DNA from: Dryocosmus kuriphilus
Taxonomy: Eukaryota > Arthropoda > Insecta > Hymenoptera > Cynipidae
Length of the DNA: 64,000 nt
Assembly: GCA_038277395.1 (NCBI GenBank)
Contig: CM076197.1
Span: 78,477,951 to 78,541,950 of the forward strand
Reading direction: 5' to 3'
Below the pieces are notes generated by a model. It was not told the origin of the DNA and did not search any database. It was given only the letters and a program-made list of their open reading frames with translations. The stretch's first letter is position 1. Every line of letters starts with the position of its first letter. The translations under genes were made by a program, and so were the position numbers. This document shows, piece after piece, positions 11,253 to 22,560 of the stretch.

Positions 11253-11774
11253 TTTGGAGTGTCGGAATTGACTTTCCTCGGTCACCTCGTTTCAGGTGGA
11301 GGATTTAATCCTACACCCGAGAAATTGAAGGCTATTCTCGAATTTCCAAAACCGAAAACGGTTGTTGATTTACGCAGATTCTTGGGAATGATAAACTTTT
11401 ATCGCCGCAGCCTTCCTCATGCTGCGCAAACCCAAGCACCACTTAATATGTATCTACGTGACTCTAAAAAAAACGATAAGCGAGAAATCATTTGCAACAA
11501 AGAAGCCGATCAAGCGTTTGAGAAAATCAAAATCGATCTCTCTAATGCTGTTCGGCTAGCTCATTCTTCTTCTGATAAGGATATCACGGTAGTAACGGAC
11601 GCCTCGGATTTTGGCATGGGCGCCGTTTTAGAGCAACTTTCAAAAGGTACATGGTTACCTCTCGCATTCTTTTCCCAAAAATTCATGCCAACACACACGC
11701 CTTTATGCAAAAGTCTGAGAAAGCGTCTCCTAGGCAGGCATGACAACTTTCTTTTATTGGTCAGTTTAAACTAG
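11253..11774 (+). pseudogene. RT thumb and RNase H of gypsy 1
   Basis: Resumes with FGVSELTFLGHLVSGGG, followed by LRRFLGMINFYRR, the conserved end of a gypsy reverse transcriptase. RNase H motif VTDASDFGMGAVLEQ and LAFFSQKFMPT come next. The catalytic YxDD portion upstream is missing. The frame ends at 11774 after a deletion in RNase H. Confidence 0.87.
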
Positions 11775-11789
11775 TATTTATCATGTATC

Positions 11790-12103
11790 AGTTTCTGCGA
11801 ATATTGTAGCTGATTCACTTTCACGTATCGGTGAGATCCGATTACCGACTGAATTCAGTCTGATCGAACTCGCTGAGTAACAGGAGATTGACGAGGAGCT
11901 CAAGGAGTTTCGTAGCACTTCTGATTGTAATTCAAGGTTAAAGCGATTTATACTTGGTTCTGACTATGTAAGTCTTTTTTGTGATTCCTCAAGCGAGGAG
12001 CTGAGACCTTTTATTCCTAAGTCTCTCCGTCAACTTGTTTTTGAATTCTTTCATAATTCAGCACATCCTAGTGGTAAAATAACTGATCGGATAATTCGTC
12101 AAC
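11790..12103 (+). pseudogene. RNase H end and integrase N-terminal piece of gypsy 1
   Basis: Contains VADSLSRIGEIRLPTEF, the usual connection after RNase H, and FFHNSAHPSGKITDRIIR, the start of the integrase zinc-binding region. One in-frame stop lies near 11878. At about 12103 the sequence jumps directly to the middle of the integrase core, an internal deletion of roughly 150 residues compared with the family. Confidence 0.78.
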
Positions 12104-12758
12104 GATCAGGGTTCGCAGTTTGAATCTTGTCTGTTCAAGGCATTTTCGGAATTGTTAGGCTGTAAACGAATTCGTACCACTGCCTATCATCCGGCAGCTA
12201 ATGGCTTAATTGAACGATGACATAGATCTCTCAAGTCAGCGATGATGTGTCATGCTGACAAGGGCTGGACCAGGGTGCTGTCAACAGTGTTCTTAGGGTT
12301 ACGTACTCATGTTCGTTTGGACACGGGTGCTTCACCAGCTGAATTTTTGTATGGTACGTCTCTCAGGGTTCCGAGTGAATTCTTTGTGCAGGAGAACGTT
12401 TTGCCTAAACCAAATATTTTTTTGCAGAAATTTCGCGAATTAATGCTAGAAGTCAAACCTGTGTCTACGGCACATAAATATGAGAATCGTGCATTTTATT
12501 TTAAGGATTTGAATTCTTGTACACATATATTTCTTTTAACTGGTGCAACAAAAAAAACCCTTGGAACGCCCTTAAACAGGTCCTTACAAGGTTACTGAGA
12601 AAGCCACTGACCGCATTTTTGTAATCGAGGTTGGTGGAACACCGCGCAGCGTATCAGTAGAAAACCTTAAACCGGCGTATTTTTTACCAGATATTCTAAG
12701 TGATACTAATGTTAGTATTAATCCTGTGGAAAAAACTAATTTTAACCTAAAAAGGTAA
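12104..12758 (+). pseudogene. integrase core end and C-terminal domain of gypsy 1
   Basis: Begins near the second core aspartate region (GSQFESCLFKAFSELLGC), continues with TTAYHPAANGLIER, then FLGLRTHVRLDTGASPAEF and YGTSLRVPSEFF. The last part (about 12580-12758) is the C-terminal PYKVTEKATDRIFVIEVGG block. A stop replaces one residue after GLIER and frameshifts separate the pieces. Confidence 0.82.
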
Positions 12759-13126
12759 CTTTTAGTCCTCATGCGAAGACTGAATAGAATAAGCATTCAT
12801 TATATATATTTAATAGAACATGTGCAATGATCTATTTTCGAAACATATGCTAAAAAACAAAAAAAAAGGTAACGTTAAGTCCTTATGTGAAGACGAAGTA
12901 AAATAAGCATTCGTTATATGCATTGTATAAAGATACTTTCTTATTCTAACTACGATACATCATTACAAAAAGTTTATATAGTAGCTACCAACTAAATTTT
13001 CGCACAGTGTTTTGTGTTTTTATATTATAATTTTCATATTTTATTAATTTATGATTGCATTTTATAATATTAATTAATAATACCACTGTAGTTTATTTCA
13101 AATGCCATTTTCAGTCGGGAGGAGTA

Positions 13127-13438
13127 TGTAGGGCCTCAGAGTATGGCCTTAGCGTCCCAATCGAACGGTACATCGAGTGAGAGACTAGCGAGTCTCATTT
13201 CTAAAGTTTGAGAATGTCACTGGCAGAGCGAGCGAGGAGAGTCGAGACTTTCCTCTCTAGACAGTCGGTTGGTAGCCTTTGAGTTGACAAGTACGCAAGT
13301 ACGAGCAATGTACGCATATCTAATAAAAGTTGTTATTTGTTTAATTGTGTGAAATCTCCTTAATCACAGCCAACACATATAAGCGGAGTAGGCCGCGATT
13401 CTAGTTTATTACATACATAAATAGACAAGAAGCCTATA
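13127..13438 (+). repeat. 3' LTR of gypsy 1
   Basis: Same length and ends as the 5' copy. A purine-rich tract (CGGGAGGAGTA) lies immediately upstream, as expected for the plus-strand primer. The two LTRs differ at a moderate number of sites, so insertion is not recent. Confidence 0.93.
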
Positions 13439-13847
13439 CATTATATTAACACAGGAGTCGGGTAGGCCTGGGCCGCCTAGGCTCTTCTTCTTCTTCTTTG
13501 GGGTCTCCCTATATGGAGGGAGGAGAGATTAGCCTAGGTCCTATATAAGATCCTACGTAGGCTACTGTGTAGGTTCCTATATGGCTATATAGGATCCTAT
13601 ATAGGAACCTGTATATAAATTTTCAATAGGGAATCCCCACGCTCACGAAGTATTATAAGGAGTTCCAACTCTATCGGACATGCCGGAAAAGTTCTGCTCC
13701 CAGTGATTCCAGCTGCTATCGCAGAATTTACGATAACGGATACTAGTGCCTTTTGCGAGAATGAGTTGCACCAATGCACACAGCCAATCCTGTGGCTGCG
13801 ATAGTAGACGATACAATAGTATCAAATTTCCCCACGAGAGGTGCTAG
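13439..13847. repeat. palindromic spacer with hairpins
   Basis: Contains a (TTC)n stretch near 13485 and a hairpin at about 13581-13611 with arms AGGTTCCTATAT and ATATAGGAACCT. Bases 13690-13750 are an inverted, diverged copy of 13850-13910, so this stretch and the following LTR-like piece can pair. No gene seen. Confidence 0.55.
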
Positions 13848-14030
13848 TATTCGTTATTGTAAATTCTTAGGATAGCAGCCGGAATTGCGAGTGGGTGCAT
13901 TCGTCCATCGGAAAGCGGTAAGACGAACAACAACGAGATGAAGAGCAATCGAGCACCGCGCAGCTCTGCTATAGTCACGCAGAAATTGAAGTAGAAACAA
14001 AGACCGAGTATATCATAGACTGAATACCTG
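13848..14030 (+). repeat. LTR-like left edge of gypsy 2
   Basis: Matches 3541-3718 in the opposite orientation. It sits immediately upstream of gag sequence, which suggests a terminal repeat or leader followed by an internal deletion of most of gag. Confidence 0.5.
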
Positions 14031-14039
14031 ATAGTGAAA

Positions 14040-15130
14040 GTAATAAATCGATCCTCTATGGCGCAGAAACGATTAAGGAACTTCGTAAGTAAATCACTCA
14101 TTACGAGGCTCAACTTTCAAGGAGACAGCAGGATAATAAAGCAAAAAATTCAAGAAGTAAAAAGCCTCAATGCAGTAGAGGAGCTTCAGGTGAAACACAG
14201 GGAAGACGCTGTTACAATTGTGATGACAAAAAACATTTGGGCACTAACTGTCCACACTGTAAAAAATCCTATATAAGATTACACTAGGTATCGGGGACAT
14301 AAGGATACCAATGATTAGTAGGGGAAATTTACGTAAATAATGTAAAAATATGAAGACAGTGTAAAATCACACGCTGATGGGAAAATTTCCAGCCGGTCAT
14401 TTGGGCTGAACAGAATTTATTCCATTTATTTATTTATATTAAGTTCATCAAATTTATCATGTTTCTAATAAAAAAAAACAATCAGTACTAACCTTATTTC
14501 TCTCAGCCGCATCAAAAACACGATCACGATTTGTTGGTAGACTGCTTGAGATTTATAAATTTATATTATAATGAAACAAACGCTCTGCGGACTCAGAACT
14601 CTAGGTTATTAATCGATCTGTCATCGAATGTTCAACAGCGAAATTACACTCTGTCTGCATTTTTCACCGATTGTCAGATTTTTACACGCCTTGCTAAAAT
14701 TGAATTATACTATACGTCTTGTAAAATTAAAAGATTATTGATATTTTACCAGGGCATTGTAATTTTACATTTCTTTTCATTTACATTTTAGTGTAAATTT
14801 CCCGTAGGATTCACTGGTATCTTTATGTCCAATGATTCATAGTGAAATTTTAGACTTTTCTTGTTTTATTCCGGAAATTATGTAAAATTCCTTCTGAAAT
14901 TAACAGAAATTCCCAAGAAAATCGTAAAATTGCGGTGGTTTATAAAAAAAATTCTCTACACGATGGAATGTGAATTTACATAGGATTTTTTACAGTGCGG
15001 ATAAAGATTAAGGCACCAAATGCTTCAACTGTGGAGAATTTGGGCATATCGCACCACATTGCAAAAATAAAGAATCTAAGAAGCCACCAGGAAAAACTCG
15101 ATGTGATGCAGTGGTTCCAGGAGATAAGAA
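14040..15130 (+). pseudogene. gag C-terminus with two zinc knuckles, split by a MITE
   Basis: The first part carries a helical stretch (HYEAQLSRRQQDNKAK) and a knuckle CYNCDDKKHLGTNC, matching CX2CX4HX4C. After the MITE at 14255-14997 the second knuckle CFNCGEFGHIAPHC follows, then a basic linker into the protease. Two CCHC knuckles bind genomic RNA in this superfamily. A stop lies near 14076. Confidence 0.82.
14255..14997. mobile_element. 743-bp MITE inside gag
   Basis: Perfect terminal inverted repeats start CACTGTAAAAAATCCTAT and end with the complement ATAGGATTTTTTACAGTG apart from one base. It interrupts the zinc-knuckle region between codons. No coding capacity. The target duplication could not be defined because host and element bases overlap at CACTG. 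Superfamily not assigned. Confidence 0.85.
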
Positions 15131-15600
15131 GACCTATAAGACAGTTGAGATACTTGGAAGGAGAAAGGAAGCAGTAATTGATTGTGGGAGCGACCTACAC
15201 ATGATGCGATCTAGTTTCTACGTGCAGGTAGGGGCCCCAGCTTTGGACCCTAAAGTTATTTCTTTTGACGGCGTTGCTTCTAACAATGGCACTCTTGGAA
15301 GCTTCCTCAACAATTATTTTAGATGAAATATGTCTGTAACTACAAATTCACATTGTTCCAGACTACTGTTTAAAACATGACTTTCTTAAAGGTGGAGAAT
15401 TGATAGACATGATGGAGATTCGCTTAAAGGCGACAAGAAACTTCTTACACACTGCCACAAGAGAACCCGTAATAAAACGAAAGTTCTGGAAACAGTAATT
15501 TCGTATCTATAGAGTGCTGAATATTGACACGAACTGCGAAGAACCTGAATACAACGAAAAAATTCGACACATCAGGGATGCAACTATGCAAGAAAAGCTC
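15131..15600 (+). pseudogene. aspartic protease of gypsy 2
   Basis: The active-site motif appears as VIDCGSDLHMM, where C replaces the usual T or S of D(T/S)G. Downstream FDGVASNNGTLG and a frame-shifted VPDYCLKHDFLKGGELIDM are the rest of the protease. The altered motif plus a stop at 15323 make it inactive. Sequence up to 15600 links to the RT and is cut by the mariner. Confidence 0.8.
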
Positions 15601-15622
15601 ATACAACTATAATGAAAGAATA

Positions 15623-16879
15623 CGTAGTGTGTTCAAAAAGTAAGGTGACTTTTAATTTTTACGAAAAAATATTTATTTATTCATCAATTATTATGTTGTA
15701 CCCTTCAAAATAACTCCCCTCAGATATAACGCACTTGTGCCAACGCTTTTTCCAATCCTCGAAGAACTTTTGATAAGCCCTTTTTTGTATAGCCTTGAGT
15801 TCTTCCAACGATGCATTCTTTATCTCCTCAATCGTTACAAATCTCCGTCCTTTTATCGGTCTCTTCAGTTTTTGGAACAGAAAAATGTCACAGGGGGCCA
15901 AATCCGGTTAATATGGTGGCTGAGGCTTGATTGTGGTTTTGTTTTTGGCCAAAAAGTCACGCACAAGCAACGATGAGTGAGTAGGTTCATTGTCGTGATG
16001 CAAAAGCCATGATTTGTTTTTCCACAATTCCGGACGTTTTTGTAGTATTGCTTCTCGCAAACGGCGCATGACTTCAAGTTAATACTCCTTATTGACCATG
16101 CGACCTTGTGGTAAGAACTCTTGATGTACTACGCCACGGTAATCGAAGAAAACAGTGAGCAAAACCTTGACATTTGATAGAACTTGACGTGTTTTTTTCG
16201 GTCTCGGCTCTTCCGGGGTCTTCCATTGGACGACTGGGCTTTGGTTTCAACGTCATGACCGTATATCCATGATTCTTCACCAGTTCATTCGACAGTTCTT
16301 TTGGTAAAAACTATGCAGTTTCGGAACAAATTTCTCTGCCACACGTTTCATGCCCGAAACATCGGAAAAACTTGCATGGCACGAGCCAACCGAGATGCGA
16401 CGTCTTCAGAACTTCTCTAACAGTGATTCGACGATTCTCCAACACCATACTCTTCACTTCTTCAACCCTTTCACCATTTATTGACGTGCTGGGGCGTCCA
16501 GAGCGAGATTCGCCATTGGTGTCTTCTCGGCCTTCTTGGAAGATCTTGTACCTTATATAAACATTTTTTTTTGCTCAACGTCGACTCACCGTATACCACT
16601 TTCAACATTTCATGTGTTTTGGAGCACTTAATTCCATTTTTACACAAAATTTGATACAAGTTCTCTGATCCATTTTTTTCGACATCAGAAAATCGAAGAT
16701 CACACCAAACGCTTCTAACCTTTACGCTTCTCACAAACAAACTAAAAATGCTATACACGTGAAACAGTGCACATGTGTTCGGGACAAATGTACCAATATA
16801 AAATAAAAGAAAAGTTGAAGATCGAATGTACGTGGACAGCGAAATTTGAAAAGTCATCTTACTTTTTGAACACACCTCG
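15623..16879 (-). mobile_element. mariner transposon, 1257 bp, complete ends
   Basis: Terminal inverted repeats GTGTGTTCAAAAAGTAAG and its complement lie at the ends, preceded by CGTA/CGAG and bounded by TA on both sides (15621-15622 and 16880-16881). Length and TA target site are typical of mariner. It sits between protease and RT of gypsy 2. Confidence 0.92.
15677..16685 (-). pseudogene. mariner transposase (decayed)
   Basis: Read on the minus strand from an ATG at 16685. The N-terminal helix-turn-helix region survives (TCIKFCVK, then ENRRITVREV), followed by the first catalytic region (ESWIYGHDVETK), the second (LLHHDNEPTHSSLLVR) and the third with C-terminus (APCDIFLFQKLKRP to the stop at 15677). 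The spacing is DD34D-like. The pieces lie in different frames with several indels, so no protein is made. The copy at 60835-61740 belongs to a related mariner lineage. Confidence 0.86.
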
Positions 16880-16884
16880 TATAA

Positions 16885-17324
16885 ATCAAACACGACAGAA
16901 GAAACTGGTGTCAAAATGCAAATTGTCTTGAAAGACAACATTCCTGTCTATCAGAGCCCACGACGACTAGCTCATGAGGAGTCGAAGAAAGTTGATAAAG
17001 TAGTAAACGGCTGGATTGATGATAAAATAGTACAGGATAGTGTCTTAGATTATGCAAACCCAATAGTTTTGGTGAAAAGGAAGAATTGGGAATCAAGAGT
17101 ATATGCGAATTACCTGCTTTTGAATAAAAAGGTTTTTGAAGAAGGCTGCATCAAGTTCACAGCTTTTACTTTAATCCAAATGCGCACTGTAAATTTCTTC
17201 GTGTCCCCGATGGACTATGTAATTCGCTTGCAGTCTTCCAGAGACATTTAAGAGTCATCTTCAAAGATCTGATAGCAAGTGGAAAGGTAGAACCTTACCT
17301 CGATGAAAATATACTTCCTGAGTC
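16885..17324 (+). pseudogene. reverse transcriptase, N-terminal and palm piece, gypsy 2
   Basis: Open from about 16911: QIVLKDNIPVYQSPRRLA, then DYANPIVLVKRKN, the finger region of gypsy RT. A frameshift near 17130 leads to GLCNSLAVFQRHLRVIFKDL and then PYLDENILP at the catalytic box, where the usual DD has become DE. It breaks at the left end of the 11-kb element. Confidence 0.87.
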
Positions 17325-17990
17325 GAGGTACAGGGCCGGTTCTGGAGCAATTAGTATTAGTGCGTGTCTGCATGAGTTGAGCATCTGATAGTGTGTATCC
17401 GTGTGAGGTGAGCATGCACAATTAGTATTAGTGCATGTCCCTGTGAGGTGAGCATTTGGGAGTGTGCATCCGTGTGGGTCGCGTCGAAACCGGCTCGTTT
17501 CAAGTGACGTCATAAAAATAATGGGTCAGTGACGTGCTTGATGTGTCATTGATTATAATGTGCAATAGCGAGACATGAAAACAACTTCTCCGTTGCTCCT
17601 CCGTTCCTTCTCGCGCCCATAATGCCATCAAAATAATAAGTTCAGTGTTAAAGAGAGGGGAAAAACTTGTTGAAACCTGTCTGATGACTTCATCAGCAAA
17701 AATATTTCCAAGAATTTTCAGGATTACATTGATCTGTTTCGTTTTACTATCCATATCAATAAACTAAAAGCTAGTATTACTTTACCACAATGAGAGAATA
17801 TTCTGTCAATATATATCCAGAATTAACGTTTTTTCATAGCAAGTGTGACGCCAATATTGTAATATAATATGCTGTGAAAAAAGATAAAAGTGTTGAGTGG
17901 ATGGTGTGATGAACTAACTTATTTGAAGGTATAATATTTTTTTCATGGGAATTTATAATATATAGCCTAAAGAAGATTCTGGTAAAGCAT
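17325..17990 (+). repeat. left terminal inverted repeat of the 11-kb element
   Basis: Contains short internal repeats such as TGTGAGGTGAGCAT and two TCATGTGACG-like blocks (AGTGACGTCA at 17505). It matches the inverse of 27965-28440 and 23590-23763 with substitutions. Bases 17698-17975 are repeated directly at 18958-19245. Confidence 0.8.
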
Positions 17991-20890
17991 GTTACAAGTA
18001 TCTCAAGCACATTTTGATATTTTATAATGTTAATATGATTCTTGGAAAAAGGGTTCATGTCCATGATAAATAAAAAAAATAATTAGAAGAGCAATTGTAC
18101 ACTGTAGAGTTCAAAATATGCAGAAATAGAGAGGGGAAAAACTTTTTGAAACCTGCCTGATGACGTTATCGTGTATTAGCGCGTGCCTGTTTTAGGTCAG
18201 TGTGCGAAGGTAAGACGAGTCTAAGTCTGTTGGTTTTAAGGTTATATAAATGTGATACATACTTATGGAATCTACAAACTAACTAATACAATGTTTCTTA
18301 TTTAATTTACTGTAAATAATTCTGCTATCCAATTTGATGTATAAGCTTTCTCAAAAACATGTTTATATTTACTGTGGAGCTACTAAAAATACTGAAACTA
18401 TTACTTAATAGCGCTAGCCTCTTCTATTTCAATTGAAATTATTTCAAACCCATTATTTCTGTTTACAACCAACAACAGTTAGAAGCTCTAAAACTGAAAT
18501 GAGTCTGTTACATTTTTATAATAACCTAAAATCGATATAATTATTGTCCTCTAATGTGTTACAATAAAATTTATTAAGCAAGTCGCAAACATACAAGATC
18601 ATATATAATTGTTCTCACAGTGGGCATACATTATTCTAATCATATGCAACCGTATGTTTTTTCGAATCATCTCAGAGGTATTTCCATGGCCGTCTTTAAC
18701 TTCTTAGAAGGCCTGGGCCGGAAGGTGTAGGGGCCCTCTTAAGGAATTCGATTTTCAGAAAAAATGCAAGTTTTTAGGCTTTAAATTTCTGAAAATAACC
18801 AAACACACTTGTCGAGGCCCCTCGGGGGCCCCCAAGGCATCAACACTAACTGAGTGTTTGATCGCACAAGGCACATACACAAGCTGGAAATCAGATATTA
18901 AGTATATTCCAAGACCTAAAGTTATTGATGGAATTTATGCTCTTATATTTTAGCCTACAAAAATATTTCCAAGAATTTTCAGGATTACATTGATCTGTTT
19001 CGTTTTACTAAGCATATCAATAAACTAAAAGCTAGTATTACTTTACCACAATGAAAGAATATTCTGTCAATATATATCCAGAATTAACGTTTTTTCATAG
19101 CAAGTGTGACACCAATATTGTAATATAATATGCTTCGAAAACAGATAAGAGCGTTGAGTGGATGGTGTGATGCATTAACTTATTTGAAGGTACATATGTA
19201 TTTTTTATGGGAATTGATAATAGATAGACTAAAGAAGATTCTGAAATTACCAAATCTCAAATATGTGAATGGTAGTTTTATACATTAAGAGAGAATAAAA
19301 AAATCATGTATTGCGTTTGTGTGTGGGAAAATTTAAATAAATAAAGGTTAAACCATATTCTGTTTTTTTTTCATTTACTAAGTTAAGGTTTCACATGCAA
19401 GTAAAAAATAATCTGTTTGAAATAGTACAATTTTATTTGAAAAACACTAAATATTAATACATTGAAGCTTACAAAGTAGACTTATCTATCCAACTATTGT
19501 GATGCATACATATGGAGTATACAAACATTTAGTTTGTTGATAAAATCAAAGACTGATGAATGTGTGTCTTACGTTTCACGACCTTCTTTAAAAAATATCA
19601 ACATATCTCTAAAATGCTATAACATCATCTGAGAGGCGTTATTCATATCATTCGTAAAAAATAAATCCTCAATTTTATAGAAATTTTGCAACGTTAAAAT
19701 ATGATTCTTGGGAAAAAAGCGTTCATGTTCATCCTAAATAAAAAAATAATTAGAAGAGCAATTGTACAGTTCAAAATATGCAGAAATAATTTAAAGTCTT
19801 TCCTACATATTTGTTAGAGATAACCAATAATGTGATTTTAACATTTCTCATTGCTTTTCATGATTTTAGATATTAAAATAAGTGTGTCATATGTAACCAA
19901 CTTCTGGTAGTACACTTTTCAAGATAAACTACTACAATATAATTTTATTAAATAGTTATTGAAAATCGTCTATTAGTAAAGATCAAAGGGAGAACACTAA
20001 GGAATTAATAGAGAGATGATGTTAGATGAGTGAAGCACAGCTATGGAATGTTTTTGACCAATTCTTTGAAAATATGACGCCAGCTTTCTGTTAGAAAATA
20101 TCAAAGGAAATCCACTAAGGAATTAGTTAATGAAAGAGCAAAGAAATAACTAGAGATGTATGATACATAATTATGGAATATAATATAAACATTTAATTTG
20201 TTGATGAAATCAAGCTCGATCAACGTCTTATTATTTTACGAAATTCTTTAAAAATATTACAACATATTCCTCAAATGCTATAACATAGTTTTAAAATGTT
20301 CAAATAATGTGTTTACCAATATAAAACGAAGAGTGAATCGATAAGGAATAGTTTACTCAAAGTCTTTGATCCGTGAAGAGAGGACGGTCTAATGCAAATA
20401 TAAACGTATGGTAACGTACATAAGAATTATTTAATTTGAAGGCATGGATCGAGTGTGAACTCTAGTAAAATAAACCTGAAGTCATAAACGGTCAAGCTGA
20501 CTACTATATACTATACTATACAGTGGTGTGGCTGAAAGAGTTATTAAATCTAAACATTTTAATTTGCACATTGGTTCCTAGTATGATGATGATTTGGTGT
20601 CAGATGAGCAAGCTTGATTAAAGGACTCATACTCCCCATTTTAATTCCAAGCTCTACATTTATTTTATTGAAAGAACTCAACCTGTACACCGATCAACGT
20701 TTTTAATGAGGCAGTTTCAATGAATGAAAACCTTTATAGTTGGGAGCTATTGCAGAAGATTTGTGTGTTTAAAAAAGTGCAGTACACAGTGTGAAAAAAA
20801 ATGTTGCAACATATAAGGAAAAATTATGACAAAACTGAATAAAAATGTTGTCATAAATATGTTTTTCTCAAAACTTGTTTATAAATATTT
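17991..20890. repeat. modular AT-rich interior of the 11-kb element
   Basis: No gene seen. Several modules occur more than once: 19524-19635 resembles 20188-20300, 19980-20060 resembles 20097-20180, 18480-18535 resembles 21005-21060, and 18405-18475 resembles 23160-23235. A GC-rich patch at 18705-18840 (GGCCTGGGCC to GGGGGCCCCC) stands out. The pattern suggests growth by duplication of internal blocks. Confidence 0.6.
18958..19245 (+). repeat. internal direct copy of part of the terminal repeat
   Basis: Nearly identical to 17698-17975 in the same orientation, starting with AAAATATTTCCAAGAATTTT. Another short module, ending in AATTAGAAGAGCAATTGTAC, is repeated at about 18030-18115 and 19700-19790. 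Confidence 0.8.
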
Positions 20891-20893
20891 ACT

Positions 20894-20936
20894 GAGGAGG
20901 AGGAGGAGGAGGAGGAGGAGGAGGAGGTGGAGGAAG
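20894..20936. repeat. (GAG)n microsatellite
   Basis: About 13 tandem GAG/GGA triplets with one GTG variant. Confidence 0.9.
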
Positions 20937-21084
20937 AAGGGACGTAATACTGAAATAAAATACTCAAATTTTGCATTAAACGATTACAAGCCTTAGACTA
21001 TCAATTAGAAACTATAAAACTGAGATGAGTCTCTTGCATTTTTATAATCACCAAAATGAGTGTGGGTGAAATAAATTTAAAAGT

Positions 21085-21108
21085 ATATATATATATATAT
21101 ATATATAT
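21085..21108. repeat. (AT)n microsatellite
   Basis: AT dinucleotides directly adjoining the solo LTR; the other half of the same tract continues at 22216-22247. Confidence 0.85.
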
Positions 21109-22213
21109 TGTAAGGTATACGAATGAAAGCCCCTGTAAGTAGGCTAAACAAGCAGAGATGGAAGCACGGTCCAGTATTCCACGAGCGCGAAGGGGCACTC
21201 ACAGCATCCATCACTTTACAGGGAAGCGAGGGAACACGCGGGGTCGCGGCTTCTAGATAAAAAGAAAGATGCTGGACCGTGAAGAAATGGGGTGGCGGCG
21301 TTGAGCCTTGCCACATTTTGGGAATACCCAGGCAGGACGGAGAGTTCACTCTCCCATCCAAGTCAAAGGGAAATCAACTCACTACAGTGAAGGCAGGACG
21401 AGGAGTTCACTCCTCTATCCGAGTTAGGTCAGTCTAGTGAGATCAAGTGAGCAAGACTCAAGGTAACCCTCTGAGCCCAAAACTGTAAAGCGTCAGCGAT
21501 CAAATATTGTAAGCGCAAAGGACTTTTTTCTATGAGAATGCGAGCGTGAGCTTAGGGAGCTTTTTTTTCCAAATTATAAGTATTGTAAACGTGAGGTTAA
21601 GGAACGTGTATTTCGAGAAAAATTATAAAAGCGTGAATTAAAAGACTTTTTCTATATTGTAAGCGTGAGCTTAAGGAACCATGTTTTTCCAATAAAAATA
21701 TTATGAACGTAAGCCCTCCAAAATCTTCCTTCACGTATTATTAATATGAGTTTAAAGAGATCTTTTTTATATAGAATCCTATAAGCGTAAATAAAGAGTA
21801 GAAAACTGTAGAGGCTTGAATTAAGAACGTAACCTTATAAAAGGGAAACAATGTAAAAGACATTTCTGAAAAATAATAAAAGAAAGAGAAACACAATATA
21901 AGATTGTATTAAAAACGACGATAGTTGGTAGACTAGTAAAAAGTGAGAGAAAAGGAAAATAAGTTTTTAAAAAGAAACTCTGCGAAATAGAATAAAATTA
22001 ATAAAAACACAAATTAGAATAGAGTAATTAGCGAAAAATACTGATACATTATATACATACAAGACTCCTCTTATTATCATAAACGTGAAATAAATAAAAT
22101 TCCTTACGATTATTCACACAATTTTAGAGGATTCTTTATTTCTCCTCCCGAGAGCCCATTTACATATTCAGATTAAACAGCTAAAAGTAGCTAAGATGTA
22201 AAGAGAAACCTTT

Positions 22214-22215
<2 letters not shown>
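21109..22215. repeat. solo LTR, 1107 bp
   Basis: Begins TGTAAGGT and ends ACCTTTCA, an inverted TG...CA terminus, and is inserted into an AT repeat so that ATATAT flanks both ends. No coding sequence. Internally it has several diverged copies of a TTGTAAGCGTGAGCTTAAGG motif (21500-21720). These features fit an LTR left after recombination between the two LTRs of a retrotransposon. Strand and family are not determined. Confidence 0.62.

Positions 22216-22247
<32 letters not shown>
22216..22247. repeat. (AT)n microsatellite
   Basis: Continuation of the AT tract interrupted by the solo LTR. Confidence 0.85.
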
Positions 22248-22251
<4 letters not shown>

Positions 22252-22254
<3 letters not shown>

Positions 22255-22560
22255 GCCTCGGTGGCTCAGGTGTTAGTGCGCCAGCCTTCCAAGCAAGAGG
22301 TCCGGGGTTCATTCCTGAGCCGGGTACCAATGGAATTTTCTATATACTTCTATCATGGCTCTCGTGGTTCGGAACCCACGTTAAACTGTAGATCCCCTCA
22401 TAAAGAGGCCAGTGATCTTGCGGGGAAGATGCTTCATGTCGAGGGGCAAATTGCTTGGGGGTCACTGGGCGATTTTGAGAGACTAAGAAAGTTGTCAAAG
22501 TTGGGAATTGTTCTGTAAGACTCCCAAAAGCCGTAAAAGGGAGGGAGTATAAACTAATAT
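22252..22560 (+). mobile_element. tRNA-derived SINE
   Basis: Starts GCCTCGGTGGCTCAGGTG with an A-box-like TGGCTCAGGTG (22262-22272). A B-box-like GGTTCATTCC lies at 22306-22315, 44 bp away as in tRNA genes. A TTCCAAGC anticodon-loop-like stretch sits between, but stems are degenerate. A tRNA-unrelated body of about 240 bp follows, ending in an AT-rich tail. RNA polymerase III promoters of this type drive SINE transcription. A partial relative may be present near 205-260. Confidence 0.65.

Larger units (their letters stand above)
7340..13438 (+). mobile_element. Ty3/gypsy retrotransposon 1, complete ends, dead
   Basis: Two 312-bp LTRs frame a gag-protease-RT/RNase H-integrase order on the plus strand. 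The flanks carry CATT on both sides (7336-7339 and 13439-13442), consistent with the 4-6-bp duplications of this superfamily. Protein similarity is to the Mag-like gypsy group (DTGAD protease, GTSLRVP near the integrase end). Internal losses are large. Most of the RT fingers and palm is missing at the position of a nested DNA transposon, part of RNase H is missing near 11770-11790, and most of the integrase zinc finger and core is deleted near 12103. Many stops and frameshifts make it non-functional. Confidence 0.9.
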
